DNA of 64,000 nt. It comes from Plantago elongata. Its lineage: Eukaryota > Streptophyta > Magnoliopsida > Lamiales > Plantaginaceae. Where the stretch lies: positions 1 through 64,000 of the forward strand of contig JAYMSP010000171.1 of the NCBI GenBank assembly GCA_036897095.1, read 5' to 3'. How positions within the stretch are numbered: position 1 is the stretch's first letter; each line of letters begins with the position of its first letter. The notes under the pieces are model-generated. The model did no database searches. It was not told where the DNA came from and saw nothing but the letters and a program-made list of their open reading frames with translations. Made by a program: the position numbers and the translations under genes. This document shows positions 62,701 through 64,000 of the stretch, one piece after another.

Positions 62701-63855
62701 CGCTTTGCCATGCTCATATGCCCGATCAAGAAGATCAGAGTACTCTAGGTCTTCAAAACACTTTTGCAAAGATGAAATTGGCTCATTAAAGTACACAGGC
62801 AAACAGACCCTTGTCAAATCTTTTCCAATATTGTCTTTGATCATAGACCATAAGCTGACAGCTTTCTCCTTTTCAACCGGATCTGGTAGCTTATTTCTTC
62901 TCTCAACATGTGGGTTACTACGATTTATTACACTTTCATTTGCAAACGCATCCTCCAACTTCTCAGTTTGATGGTTCTCCAGTTTCCCAGAATTTTCCAT
63001 GTCATCTAAACCAACTGAGCCAGAAAAATACTCATTCGTGTCAAAGTAATGGTTTTCCTCGTCTGATACTTCCTCAAGCTCTGGCTTTTCGACATCATCT
63101 GATGATTCGGTGGTGCTCCATTCTGTTTAGTTCAGATGAGTGCTTCAGATTAGTATCACTTTGTTATCCAGTATCTGCATGATACTTTCTAAAAATTCAA
63201 GTGGAACAAGCCAAAGCAAAATGCACACCAAACATGCATCATTAAATTTTGAACGCCTTTGGCTTTTAAAAAACAGAACTATCCAAATTAAAAACATAAA
63301 TGACTTGTGCCCAATAATATTCGGTCCACAGTTGTGCATCCCGATCTTTACAGATGCTAGATGCAATACAATGTTCTGTATACATTATGAAGTGAACGAA
63401 CCATATATTTGACCAGGCGGTTGTATGTAAACATGTTAAATTTTGTGTAAAATCACAATTCTTTATCTACAACTGAATGTCTCCATCTGTTAATGACAAA
63501 ATAGATTGTTTAACAATCATGAAATAACAGAAGAATTTTGTAATGAGATTGTTAATGGATAGAATACTGACATGCTCTAACTAAATCCAAAAATATGGCA
63601 CCTATTCATTATATATCTCTAAGAGTAAACAATCAGAATTTTGTTATATAACTGTGTTTATGAAAAAAAGGACATAACAAGGATAAATGATAGAAGTAGC
63701 AAAAGAATCATGACAAAAAGTTCTACATGCTATTTGAGGCAGGCAACAAATGATGTACCACTGTATTTCCCCAAGGCTAAATTCCTGTATTCATTCTTCA
63801 TCAACTGGTAATCTCCAACATTAATTCCGGGACCTTCAGCTTCAATATTTGCTGC
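59709..63855 (-). CDS. ORP1-type oxysterol-binding protein-related protein, 3' part, frameshifted
   Basis: Eight exons run on the minus strand: 63855-63759, 63122-62701, 61916-61761, 61169-61002, 60929-60788, 60598-60377, 60266-60153 and 59885-59709. The gene continues beyond the right edge, where a PH domain would lie. The product carries the sterol/phosphoinositide-exchange domain: [10 protein letters not shown]-like (here [20 protein letters not shown]), [40 protein letters not shown], then SEK-VSHHP, the OSBP signature, split by an intron. [29 protein letters not shown] and [20 protein letters not shown] close it. All exon phases agree except 60929-60788, which has 142 bases where 141 are expected. 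One extra A in the AAA at 60899-60901 shifts the frame after TSIYNLIL and gives a stop two codons on. It is either an assembly error or a real loss of the last third of the domain. Confidence 0.85.
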
Positions 63856-64000
63856 CTGCATGTAAGAGCAAAATGGAATCTTAAAATGAAATCCATCATA
63901 ATTTTTGAATGAACGAGAATGTATGGACAACATGAAACTAAATGGAAGCACAAGAAGAAAACAGAAACGGAGATCTCTAGCTGTCCTCACAGTCAGACAG

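Overview
The window looks like nuclear DNA of a flowering plant, probably a eudicot. It is AT-rich and gene-sparse. It has plant-only families: hybrid proline-rich proteins, an NPF6 nitrate/chloride transporter and a plant ORP1-type oxysterol-binding protein. Introns are short and of GT-AG type. There is a dense layer of plant transposons (LINE, Ty1/copia, large solo LTRs, CACTA, hAT, MULE and Tourist-like MITEs). I saw no rRNA, credible tRNA, CRISPR or bacterial operon. Layout: 0-21 kb carries two paralogous hybrid proline-rich protein genes on the minus strand (418-840 and 20069-20437). Between them lie a 2.5 kb solo-LTR-like element (1803-4299) with a hAT element nested inside, an almost full-length but decayed LINE (7833-14148) and a second LINE 3' end (15691-16225). 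21-30 kb holds a 1.1 kb solo LTR with perfect 5-bp target duplications (21920-23027), an inverted relic of the same LTR (to 24107), a Tourist-like MITE and a 3 kb solo-LTR-like element (26642-29624) that looks like a promoter plus spliced leader. 31-35 kb is a CACTA element (31096-34604) that has swallowed the 3' part of a cyclophilin-40 gene. 36-51 kb holds a second hAT copy, a TRIM-like remnant, a short copia relic with both LTRs, a MULE with long inverted repeats, and a hAT-like element packed with CGGAT/ATCCG motifs. 52-57 kb is an intact five-exon NPF6.4/NRT1.3-like transporter (593 aa). 59.7-64 kb is the 3' part of an ORP1-type gene on the minus strand, running off the right edge; one of its exons contains a one-base insertion. 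The four host genes show no operon-like link. The two proline-rich genes look like a dispersed duplication pushed apart by transposons. The transporter has Tyr at the position equivalent to His356 of NRT1.1, which bears on substrate choice. I found no clearly new biological system. The most interesting items are the gene-capturing CACTA element, the two large solo-LTR-like elements with matching 3' ends, the Tyr356 transporter and the frameshifted ORP gene. All family calls come from reading the sequence and remembered family motifs; no database search was run.
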